From Ophiodon elongatus (taxonomy: Eukaryota; Chordata; Actinopteri; Perciformes; Hexagrammidae), in contig JACSYO010000916.1 of the NCBI GenBank assembly GCA_016806645.1, forward strand, positions 321,001 to 385,000: a DNA stretch of 64,000 nt, written 5' to 3'. The notes below the pieces were generated by a model, which was given only the letters and a program-made list of their open reading frames with translations, was not told where the DNA came from and made no database searches. Every line of letters starts with the position of its first letter. The first letter of the stretch is position 1. This document shows positions 37,726-46,400 of the stretch, one piece after another. The position numbers and the translations under genes were made by a program.

Positions 37726-39954
37726 TGTTTGTACAGTCTCTCACATTCCATAGCCTTGAATGCAGGAAGAACATTTTAGTAATGCACTCCACAATGGACT
37801 GAGTAAAACTGGTGATAGAGTTTCAGTAAATTAATCCGAGAGACATTTAACTACAACAAAACAATATCTGAATGTGAGTAAAATCTCTCACACTGATAGC
37901 ATATTCTGGTTCCCAGGCGTCTAATATCCAAGGATTTTATTCAAGGTTTTATTGTTTTATTGTCATTACGCAACAGATATGGATTGGTTAATGCAATTTT
38001 TGGGGAAAGTATTTTTTAATCTTAATAAATGTCTCAAGTAGCCAGTAATGTACAGCGGCCTAGAGCTCCTCTGGGGGGTTAATCCCACCCTGGATGTAGC
38101 CTTGAAAGGTGACTTTCAATCTACGACGTCAACCATTTTTTTATAAAGACATGTATTCTTATCCCCAGCTAACAGTCATATTGCCCATGAGACACTAAAG
38201 TCGTAGTTATAAAAGTGTCAGAGGTGGTTTAACAGCTTCAAAAGGCTTAATTAGACGGGTCCGACTGCAGGTTTTACAGACTACAAGTCTTCACCTTTGA
38301 CATCATGCTGATGGAAAACACCCAACAGCTGATATCTGATTTTCCTTTAAAGACTTATTTCAGCTTGTATAGACGTGACAGAGTTTGCTTCGAACAGAAA
38401 ACGTTTAACATTCTTTGGAATTTATCTTTAAATTTGGGACAAAACGTTCAATCAGACCCTCATGAGCTAACATGTTGTGCTGTAAGTGTATTACTTATTA
38501 TGAACTTGGCTTAACACAAGCATCTTTATGTTTAAAAATGCTATGTAATTTATACAAAAACAAATTATGACATTTCACCTGTATAGCGGTCCTCATAACT
38601 CATTATGTGGCCTCACATGAGCATATAATACATTATAAGTGCATCATGATGATTGATATAATCAGAACATGATTTCATTAGCATAACGTGCATAATAGGT
38701 GGGAGGTCGAACGTTTAGCTGCTGGACGCTTAATGACACAATGATATAATAGATATATGATGATAATGGGCATATCTTATCTTATAATGCTTCTCAATGT
38801 GAGTCACGTGTCACCGAATCTGCCTCCACTTTGCTGAGTAAAGCAAATGATGAAATGGTAGAGCCTGTGTTTGTGTGTATGGATTCAGCTGACTCTCAGT
38901 TTTCCTGTGACTCATTATCAACTCACGCCGTTTGCAAATCAGCAACACTCTCAGTCACGGAGCTTCCAAACATATCATCGTTTGTCCCGCAACATCTGCA
39001 TCCAGAGCCTAAACGTTTCGCATATGAGAGGCACATAAACCAATATTTGGACCTGCGCACTTTTGCTGTTTTAAGTAATTGACACGTCCGCTCACATCAA
39101 CAGCAATTAGAAATTAGAATTAGAGCTTTGCGTGTGAAATAAGCCCAATAAATAAGCGTGTGAAATTTTTTCTCCCTTTGCAATATAATATATATACTCT
39201 AAAGATAAAAACAAAACAAATGTTCTGCTCTTCTGTTCTTTTCATCCAACCTAAGGTATAAATATGTTCATTGAACCTACTCATAAGTTTTAAGTTTTCG
39301 AATTGGTTTATGGTGCATTTAGTAGCAAAACTAAGGCTGATCCCTCATGAGCTATAGCATGTGACTGTAGCAGCTGTTGCTGTATTGCCAGCAGCCGCAT
39401 TCAGACCAGCGTCGGTGCTGATAGATATGTTACCTGTGACTTGATTGAGAGTGCAGAGAGTGGTTTTACTTTTTGATCAGATATGAGACACATAACACGA
39501 CTCCATCATGTAACCACCTTTTAATATGAAAGAGAAGACTTTCCCAATAAGACGTATGCTGATGAGAAAACAGTGTTTTCTAAAAATATGTGATGCTTTT
39601 GATGAATCAGTTGGATCATTTAGGTCGACTCTTTGTTTTTGTTAGTTTCTGAAACAGTTCGGAACGTGAGAGACGAGAAGTTGGTGTTTTTACATTTTTG
39701 GAACTGAAGATATTTTGGCCACTACTACACAACCTAACTATTGAAAGAACTGAATTGTATTCAGAAAGAACGGATGTTCCCTTCAACTCGGATGCAAGCC
39801 ACAGTTATGCACCTTGTGATCTTCAATTTTACACCCTGGACTCTCCCGTCCCGCGCACTGTTTGTTCTCACTTCAGTCCGTGGTCTGGTACACCAGACAA
39901 ACCTCAGGAGAGAGTTGTTATTCATGCCTCCTTTTCTTTTTATTATTATCTCAG
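37726..39954. other. Intronic stretch without recognised gene
   Basis: AT-rich. A possible remnant of a LINE 3' end ('gttttattgtcattacgcaac') sits at about 37953-37975. No supported exon. Confidence 0.35.
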
Positions 39955-40499
39955 AGTAAAAGCAGCAATACCTCGGTGAAGAAATACTCTGTTACAAGTA
40001 AAAGTCCTTCGCTTAAGCTGAGACACAGAAGTATATTCGGCAAAATGTAGTTAAATTGTGAAAAGTAGAAGTGCTCATTATGCAGCAGAATGGCCCCTTT
40101 TAGACCATTATCTTATCGGATTATTGTTAGTGATGAAATACTGCATGAGCAGCACTTTTATGTTGAAGCTGAGTTGAATTTGAACTGATTATATACTGTT
40201 GGCTGGTTTAATGTGGAACAAAGCATCATGCTGTTTTGTATAAATGATTCATGTGTTTTGTGTGTAAAATCTTAATCTGTAATGGAACAACAGCAGTCAA
40301 ATAAATGTAGTGCACTGAGATCATGTTGTTGCTTTAGAGAACGGAGGGTTTTTTTGCAGCCTTCACCTTTTTTTTTTAAATCAGATGTGGAAACTGTCCG
40401 GCAGAATAACAATCAACTCCGACTTTTGTTTTGAAATGTAGGACTTGGTTCTAGTATCCTTCTGTATGGTGTATATGACCTTATGTAACAATGATATAA

Positions 40500-40556
<57 letters not shown>

Positions 40557-40905
40557 AAAGAACATGGTCACAGATGCTATATTCAATTAACAAATTAAAG
40601 TGAACACTGTTTGTTTCACCATGAGCTTTGTTTTAAGGGGCCTGCTATTTTACTTTTTAAGAAATGTGACTGATTGGAGTTTTGCACGCCGTCCGGTTCG
40701 GCTTCTTCTTTTTTGGGGGATTAAAACAGGCACAAAAACTTTATCCAAACAAAGAGGTCACGATTTTTAAAGACCTGGCCACATCCCAGAATGTAGCGGA
40801 GTGAAGTATTAAGTGGTGGAAAATGGAAATACTCAAGTAGTACAAGTACTTCAAAACTGTTCTTGAGTATAGTACTGGAGTAAATGTAAATTTAAAGTGT
40901 TACTC
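39955..40905 (+). mobile_element. 'aaagtactcattatg' repeat split by an insertion
   Basis: The left part (39955-40312) runs from 'agtaaaagcagcaatacctc' through 'agtagaagtgctcattatgc' and 'aatggcccctttt' to 'caaataaatgtagtg'. The next expected blocks of this family ('aatgtagcggagtg', 'aaatggaaatactcaagtag', 'agtactggagtaaatgta') appear only at 40793-40885. About 480 bp of other sequence with a long GT repeat lies between them. One element interrupted by a later insertion or by expansion is the simplest reading; two separate fragments is the alternative. Confidence 0.6.
40502..40553. repeat. (GT)n microsatellite
   Basis: About 26 uninterrupted GT units on the plus strand. Confidence 0.96.
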
Positions 40906-41116
40906 CATATTCATAAAAAAAAACATTCATATTTTTTAGGTGGATTATGATCCATCATTAACGATTATTAGTATAGTTGTTGATAGATTTATATTTTTTT
41001 CCAATACCTTTTAAACAACACACAATTTAATTTACTTAAATGAGTTCACAGTTGCAACATGACTGTTCATATAATAAAATGACAGCTCAGTTGCACTATT
41101 TTAATAAAAGTGATTC

Positions 41117-41119
<3 letters not shown>

Positions 41120-41211
<92 letters not shown>
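41120..41211. repeat. (TA)n microsatellite
   Basis: About 92 bases of uninterrupted TA, flanked on both sides by 'caggta' (41116-41121 and 41213-41218). Confidence 0.97.
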
Positions 41212-41212
<1 letters not shown>

Positions 41213-42256
41213 CAGGTATACTAGATATTTGTGATCACTAAAGGGAGATGAGCCAACATTATAATTGTAGTAAAATGTTTCAATTGCAGCAATCACAATC
41301 ATGGGATGCAGTGTCTATTTGTGTCTTCTCTTCTTCATATTATTATATTATTATATCTTATTATGATGCTGAGTCTTTTTTTCCCTCTCAGGACTCTACG
41401 CTACATTCACAATACACATCATGTTTACAGTCTATGAGAATACATTTGAACTCATTATGTTTATTGCTCTACGTATGTAGAGAGCACAGACTCCGTTCAA
41501 ATGTCCAAAATCCAAATATCACACAATGATCATTATTATATACTGTAATGCATTACAGCCATGGCTCCATTCACTCCATTGCATCTACTGTACAACGCTG
41601 CCAATACATTAAGATCAATGAGTTTACATATGATTATACATCATAATTAGCATCATTAGTGCTTCCAGCAATCACATGCATTACCTTGAAGACATGCTTT
41701 GTTTTTAAGTGAGGTGTGCTATAAGCAGAACCACAACAGATCTTGATTTTGACCATTTTATTAAGACTTTGTGTCACTTTAGTGAAGAGAAAAAGCAAAA
41801 CAGGAGGCTCCAGATATGTCAAAATAAAGTTCAGACATTTTTTTTTCCTTTTCTAATTGATGACACTGAGCAGAGGATATCGTCTGTCCCTTCTGCAGTT
41901 TGTCAAAATGTTATGACATTAGACACAGACTTTTATTTATTTATTTATTTTTACTATATAAATACATAAATACGTACTGGACATTTATCTCTGGAGGAAT
42001 GGAGCACTTCCCTGTCACTGTGCGTGAAAAGCAGCTCCTCTCAGAGCACACAGTTAGAGCTGTGGTAACACTTCCTTAGCTTAAAAAAAAAAAAAGAAAA
42101 AAAAAAAAAAAGAAAAAAAGAAAAAACTCGCTAAAATTTTTAGGGACCCTCTTGTATTTTGTTCTTTCCAAGAATGAAGAAAAAAAAAAAAAGGATTTTT
42201 TTTTTTATTTGTCCGCCTGCGTTTCTTCCCTCCGCCTTGTTCCGCGCTGCGGAGCT
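41212..42256. other. Region upstream of promoter P2
   Basis: No exon recognised. It holds an AT-rich tract (about 41930-41975) and, just before the promoter, a long A-rich tract (42080-42126) and further A/T homopolymers (42180-42208). These may help keep the promoter free of nucleosomes; this is inference. Confidence 0.4.
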
Positions 42257-42260
42257 GCAG

Positions 42261-42268
42261 TGATGTCA
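42261..42268 (+). promoter_or_regulatory. rarb: CRE-like element of promoter P2
   Basis: TGATGTCA, one base away from the consensus cAMP response element (TGACGTCA). Mammalian RARbeta2 promoters carry a CRE-related site of this kind a few tens of bases upstream of the main retinoic acid response element, so order and spacing are conserved. Expected binders are ATF/CREB or AP-1 type bZIP factors. Confidence 0.75.
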
Positions 42269-42276
42269 GCCCGCCT

Positions 42277-42293
42277 GGGTCATATGAAGGTCA
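42277..42293 (+). promoter_or_regulatory. rarb: Upstream DR5 retinoic acid response element
   Basis: GGGTCA, five bases (TATGA), AGGTCA: two consensus half-sites in direct repeat with 5-bp spacing, the classical target of RAR/RXR dimers. It ends 13 bases before the main DR5. As I remember the mammalian promoter, the matching place has GGGTCA followed by a poorer second half-site (AGGTTA), so the fish site looks stronger. Function is inferred from motif and position. Confidence 0.75.
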
Positions 42294-42306
42294 GCAGCCT
42301 CGGAAG

Positions 42307-42323
42307 GGTTCATGCAAAGTTCA
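42307..42323 (+). promoter_or_regulatory. rarb: Main DR5 element (beta-RARE) of promoter P2
   Basis: GGTTCA, five bases (TGCAA), AGTTCA. This is the well-known beta-RARE, with the same two unusual half-sites as in mammals and only spacer changes. The sequence after it, through the TATA-like box and 'attcaatctttcattct', also matches the mammalian promoter almost base for base as I remember it. It makes beta2 transcription directly inducible by retinoic acid through RAR/RXR, giving positive autoregulation. Confidence 0.95.
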
Positions 42324-42328
42324 CTCGC

Positions 42329-42336
42329 ATATATTA
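42329..42336 (+). promoter_or_regulatory. rarb: TATA-like box of promoter P2
   Basis: ATATATTA lies 6 to 13 bases after the main DR5, the position held by the TATA box in mammalian RARbeta2 promoters. The transcription start is expected near 42355-42365, after the conserved 'aattcaatctttcattct'. The exact start cannot be read from sequence. Confidence 0.85.
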
Positions 42337-42489
42337 GGCAATTCAATCTTTCATTCTCGGTGGCAAAACTAGTTGGAAATGAGCTGCACGGGGGGACGGA
42401 TAACCCATTCGTCATCGGAGAGGAGAACGTGCTTTTAAAACGCCGTCCGTGTTATTTTTGATAATAGAGAAGAAAGATCCTCCAGTTTA

Positions 42490-42537
42490 ATGCGGGCTTT
42501 GCCGCTGCTGGCAACCGGGACGGGGCGATTTCAATGA
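42490..42537 (+). promoter_or_regulatory. Upstream ORF 1 in beta2 leader (15 codons)
   Basis: ATG at 42490, stop TGA at 42535-42537, encoding MRALPLLATGTGRFQ. Its stop overlaps the next ATG (42534) as ATGA, an arrangement that can favour reinitiation. No evidence that the peptide itself matters. Confidence 0.5.
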
Positions 42538-42647
42538 AAACACGTCGGGATATTGTTATTATTGTCATCATGAAGGAGTCCCGTTCACGCGTCCGTGGCA
42601 GCGCGCGGACTGGACACGATGCGAGAAAATGGCAAATGAGCATTTAG
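42534..42647 (+). promoter_or_regulatory. Upstream ORF 2 in beta2 leader (37 codons)
   Basis: ATG at 42534, with a second in-frame ATG at 42570, stop TAG at 42645-42647. Starts MKTRRDIVIIVI and ends KWQMSI. It overlaps two other upstream frames (42619-42639 and 42629-42685). I do not recognise the peptide. Confidence 0.5.
42619..42639 (+). promoter_or_regulatory. Minimal upstream ORF (6 codons)
   Basis: MRENGK, stop TGA at 42637-42639. It overlaps the conserved upstream ORF that starts at 42629. Confidence 0.4.
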
Positions 42648-42685
42648 AGCGGTCGTGGAGCATTTTGGTCCGAAATAATTCATGA
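42629..42685 (+). promoter_or_regulatory. Conserved upstream ORF in beta2 leader (18 codons)
   Basis: ATG at 42629, stop TGA at 42683-42685, encoding MANEHLERSWSILVRNNS. As I remember it, the human leader has an upstream ORF at the same place that starts MVNDHL and ends with NS, so start, stop and several residues appear conserved from fish to mammals. Its stop overlaps the following ATG (42682-42684) as ATGA, and that overlap is also present in the human sequence I recall. Confidence 0.7.
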
Positions 42686-42888
42686 TTCCGGTGCGGGACG
42701 AAGGAGAACAAGAGGAGCGAAATCTGCCGTGTCAAGAAGAAGAAGAAGAAGAAGGAGAAGAAGAAGAGGAAGAGGAGAGGAGCAAGAGGAGGAGGAGGAG
42801 GAGGAGGAGAAGGAGGAGGGGGGGGGGGGGAGAATCAGCAGAGTTTGATGGAGTTGTGTGCGCTTATGCCGGTGATTTTTATCCATAA
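42682..42888 (+). promoter_or_regulatory. Repeat-expanded upstream ORF in beta2 leader (68 codons)
   Basis: ATG at 42682, stop TAA at 42886-42888. It begins MIPVRDEGEQ, then runs through a GAA/GGA repeat as poly-Glu, Arg-Arg and Gly residues, and ends AYAGDFYP. The mammalian counterpart I recall is about 19 codons and stops before the next upstream ORF. Here the frame reads through the repeat and overlaps the next one (42848-42901). Slippage in the repeat or in the 13-G run would change its frame and its stop. Confidence 0.65.
42734..42830 (+). repeat. GAA/GGA purine repeat ending in 13 G
   Basis: AAG units (from 42734) grade into AGG/GGA units and then into 13 consecutive G (42818-42830). 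On the transcript this is a purine tract able to form G-quadruplex-like folds. It sits in the beta2 leader about 90 bases before the start codon. Confidence 0.95.
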
Positions 42889-42901
42889 CGCACAAGACTA
42901 G
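42848..42901 (+). promoter_or_regulatory. Last upstream ORF before beta2 start (17 codons)
   Basis: ATG at 42848 in the context TTTGATGG, stop TAG at 42899-42901, encoding MELCALMPVIFIHNAQD. The human leader as I recall it has an upstream ORF beginning MEL at the matching position, preceded by the same 'cagagtttgatggagttg'. The stop is 20 bases before the beta2 ATG, a short distance for reinitiation. The corresponding mouse upstream ORF is the one reported to restrain translation. Confidence 0.7.
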
Positions 42902-42921
42902 TTGAACGACGCGCCGTCATC

Positions 42922-43078
42922 ATGTTTGACTGCATGGACGTGCTGGCCGTGAGTCCCGGGCAGATGCTGGATTTCTACACGTCCAGCCCGTCCTCCTGCA
43001 TGCTGCAGGAGAAGGCTCTGAAAGCCTGCATCAGCGGACTGGCGCACAGAGAGTGGCACCACCGCCGGAGCGCACACT
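42922..43078 (+). CDS. rarb: Retinoic acid receptor beta, A-region exon of isoform beta2
   Basis: Encodes 52 residues plus one base (phase 1), the beta2-specific A region with ligand-independent activation function. It begins MFDCMDVLAVSPGQ, continues DFYTSSPSSCMLQEKALKAC and ends HHRRSAH. This is close to mammalian RARbeta2 and clearly unlike the A regions of RARalpha2 or RARgamma2, which identifies the paralogue as beta. The exon ends at 43078 before GTAGGT. Its last T joins 'CC' of the common exon to give Ser-Ile-Glu-Thr, the junction expected for beta2. Start context is ATCATGT with several upstream ORFs before it. The protein is a nuclear RXR partner that binds retinoic acid; only its N-terminus is encoded here. 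Confidence 0.97.
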
Positions 43079-43189
43079 GTAGGTCCAACTTCTCCTCGTC
43101 TCTTGTTATGTGTTGGTGTTGTGGTTTTTAGGCTCGACTTAAAGCCGCGTGGACGCAGCTCTGAGTCTGATGAGTCACAACAAGTTTGC

Positions 43190-43228
<39 letters not shown>

Positions 43229-43462
43229 GGCCTCCAGCTCTGATAATTACTGCTGATCTGGTAATGCTCGCGTTTCTAATCAGACAAATTAGGGAATTGC
43301 ACTTTAGGAGTTGTTGGAAAACTCTTGGAAACAGGACGCCTGAACGCATCACAGGCGCTTCACGACAACAATAGGAGGATTAATTCTGTGTAAACACAGA
43401 GGGGGAATATTTTTTTTTTTTTTAGAATGACGTGATAAAAGTGTAATTTTGTGTGAGGACAG

Positions 43463-43494
<32 letters not shown>

Positions 43495-46400
43495 TGATGT
43501 TAGATTCAGCAGAAAACTTTTTTTTTTTCCTCCCCAAACGTCATATTTCACCACCGTGCGCCGTCATAAATTCTCAGCAGTGGAAGCAGCCCCCCCAAAA
43601 AAGCCCTGCTGATGTATGGCTTGTCTCAGATCAGTTCAGTTCAGAGAGCAGCGGGCTGGAGGAATGCGGAGAGTAAACACAGGCGGCGTTTCCACACCTC
43701 CTCCCCGGCCGCGCATGACAGGAGGGGCGGCCATGGCGAGCCGCGACCTGCGCTCCGTGACACTGATTTAGATAAATGACCCCGCGGACTTTTCAACAAG
43801 ATTAGCGGGCTGCTATCGCAACATGTCAACCTCTCGCGTTGTGAATTGGTCGAGGCTGATCGATGGCCGCCTCTAGTTGTTTTTTTTTTTTGTCCAGGAG
43901 ACTAAGTGGACGCTTTAAGGGGAGCAGCTGCATTCCTGGGAGTATATCTTATCAGAATTTACATTTAAGTGATCCTGGATAAAAGCATTATCATAAGAAG
44001 AATAAATGCAGGATGGTGAATAGTTTGCCTCGTAAATATACATAAAAAAAAAAAAAAAAATACTCTGACGCAACACTTTTTTTTTGTCAGGTGTTTTAAT
44101 ACCTGTCAAAAACTATAAATGTATTGTAAATATCTTCTCCAGATCTGGATCACTTACTGTGAGCTCATGGGGCACTTGTCAGTGTTTGTTTTCCACTGTC
44201 ACCCTGCTGCTGCTGCCCCGTGATTTATCCTCATCTGATAACGACCAGCCTCCAGCTGTCATTCCTCAGGAAGTGTTTGCTCAAGGGCACTCGGGGAGCA
44301 GGGGCTCTTATCAGTGGAGGGAAAGTGCAAAAACCGACAGTTGCCACTTTAAACACTCCGCTCTGCTGCAGGTCAGGGTTTGATGAAAAGCTCCGGAAGC
44401 TAAATTTGAGAGGCGACAGAAAACTGCAACTTATTATTATTTATTTTTGCGATGAATAGTTTTGCCTCTGAATTCAAACTACGAGTTCCCAGGGCGCAAT
44501 GTTGCATCTTTAAATTACTTTTATCCAAAACAACCAAACAGTTCATTAAATTGTACGTGAGAAAGAGAGCTGGAAAATCTTAATTCATGGCATTTTTTGC
44601 TTGAAAAAATGATTTTAATGATGAATTGCAATTTTTAAATTCTTAGCTTTTTAGACCAATCATAAAGATACGGCAGCGTATGTAATCTCTCTTTTCATTG
44701 TAATCGTGATGTTACACAACAATGAACTTGTCGATAATGCTTGTGCGGGAAAATAATCTTAAGGTGAAGATTTCTTTAACTTTAACTAAAGTTTTTATTC
44801 ACGTCATGAGAGTTCGTTCACTAAAAGTATAAAAATGTATTTGTACTTTTTTTTTAAAGTAAAAGTAATTTCATCTTTGCAGATGAACCGCATAACTTTA
44901 ATTTTGTCCATGTAATTATTCTACATTTACCATTCAATTTCTGACACTTGCAATTCGAGGCGTACTCAAGTCCTAACACCTATCAATCTTCTCAGAAAAA
45001 TTTGACCATACACCAACAAAGAAGGTCTCAAATTAGTTTTCTTATTAGGATTTTTCCTAATCAATAATTCCATTAAGTGCTGCATTATATTTTCTGTAAT
45101 TTAAAATCCCTCTATGAATTGTAGATTCTTTTATTTATTTCATGACATTCAAATTTCAGTTACTCTTGTCATCAATCTTCAGTAAAATCTGCTTATTTTC
45201 ATGTTCATTCTGAGTCGCTTTATTGTGCGTTATATTCCATAACCTCTTACAAAGTCAAGTGGAAAAAGTAGTGAAATTAGTGGCAAAACACTGAAATGAA
45301 TCACCCATACAATCACGGTCAATATAGTTTATGGTTCCTTTAAATACTTAAAATAGTTAACTCACAGTAAGAAAAGTTTTAATTTAATTATTAAAACATA
45401 ATCATGAATGCATTAGCAGAGCAGAGCAGATAACACTTTTGGCTTTGTGGTCCGTTAAGGATCAACTTTAGTTGTTTTTTTAATGTCTTTAATATACTTT
45501 TTTATGCGTACATTTAAGGGCCCTTGTATAAAGTGGCAGTCAGGTAAAATTGCAAAAAAAAAAAAAAGAAAAAGAAAGAAAGAAAGAAGTCCTGTGAGGT
45601 TTAAACATTTGCAGAGCAGCTTGTGAAAAGGTTTGGACGGACTTCAAGAAGCTGCTCCGGTGGCCCCTCTTTGACTGGGCCGAAGCCGGGATTTTAACAA
45701 TACTGAGGTCAAGACCGAGTCCCTCCGTGTACGCCAAAGTCAAAACGCTGCCGCCTTTGTCACTAAGAGCTTTAATGTTTGGTGTACGTTGGTCAACTGA
45801 GATAAAAAAAAAAATCAAATTATAGGAGCAGAACACTGAGCTACTCGATCGGTCACGCCGTTAGAAAATCAGTTTCGACACACACGCGCGCACACGGTGA
45901 CCTTATGAGACTCTAAACGGGACAAAAGAGCATAGTGTTGATTTTTTTGTTTTCGCGTTTTCTCAAGACGAAGTCGTTCTCGCATAGTGAAGCTCCACGT
46001 TGGCCTTTTGTGCTGTCGGACAGGACACCCCGGTTGCTGTTGGAAGAAGGCGCTGTTTAAATTAGACTTTGATTTGAGAAAGCCTCTCTCAGGGTCACTG
46101 AAATGTTGGTTTATTAATTTATTTGCTCAGGATAATGGAAACCTCCTGGGTGTTAATTAACCGCATTGACAACGAGCCAACCGTTAATGCACTTCCTCTT
46201 CCAGTTTAGATGCTAATTAAGAATGATCAAGGACCTCCTTTTTTACGCAGATGAAAAAATGGGCTCCTCGGCTGAGGAATGGCTGCACGTGATGCCCACG
46301 TCGAAATGAAGTTCACATTAAAAGCATCGAGTCATTGTATCTCATCAAAACAAATCCAAAAGCTATCAGACAAATAAGTGGAAAGGTGATCATGATCCAT

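Larger units (their letters stand above)
10977..42256 (+). other. rarb: rarb intron between the beta1-type exon and promoter P2
   Basis: Begins with a consensus donor GTGAGT after 10976. For beta1-type transcripts the intron runs on to 54949 (about 44 kb), so the beta2 promoter and exon sit inside it. I recognise no other exon here. Content is dispersed repeats, microsatellites, an AT-rich palindrome and long stretches of unremarkable AT-rich sequence, listed separately. Confidence 0.75.
42360..42921 (+). other. rarb: 5' leader of the beta2 transcript
   Basis: About 560 bases from the inferred start site to the beta2 start codon, unspliced as far as can be seen. Blocks 'atggcaaatgagcattt', 'aataattcatgattc' and 'agagtttgatggagttg' match the mammalian leader as I recall it. 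At least six upstream ATG-initiated frames are present. In mouse, upstream ORFs in this leader are known to control translation of beta2 in a tissue-dependent way, so the arrangement here is expected to be regulatory. A purine-rich GAA/GGA repeat ending in 13 G occupies 42734-42830. Confidence 0.8.

Noticed and set aside
42680..42895. Minus-strand Ser/Leu-rich frame across the beta2 leader
   Set aside because: Antisense reading of the GAA/GGA repeat in the leader; no start context or conservation.
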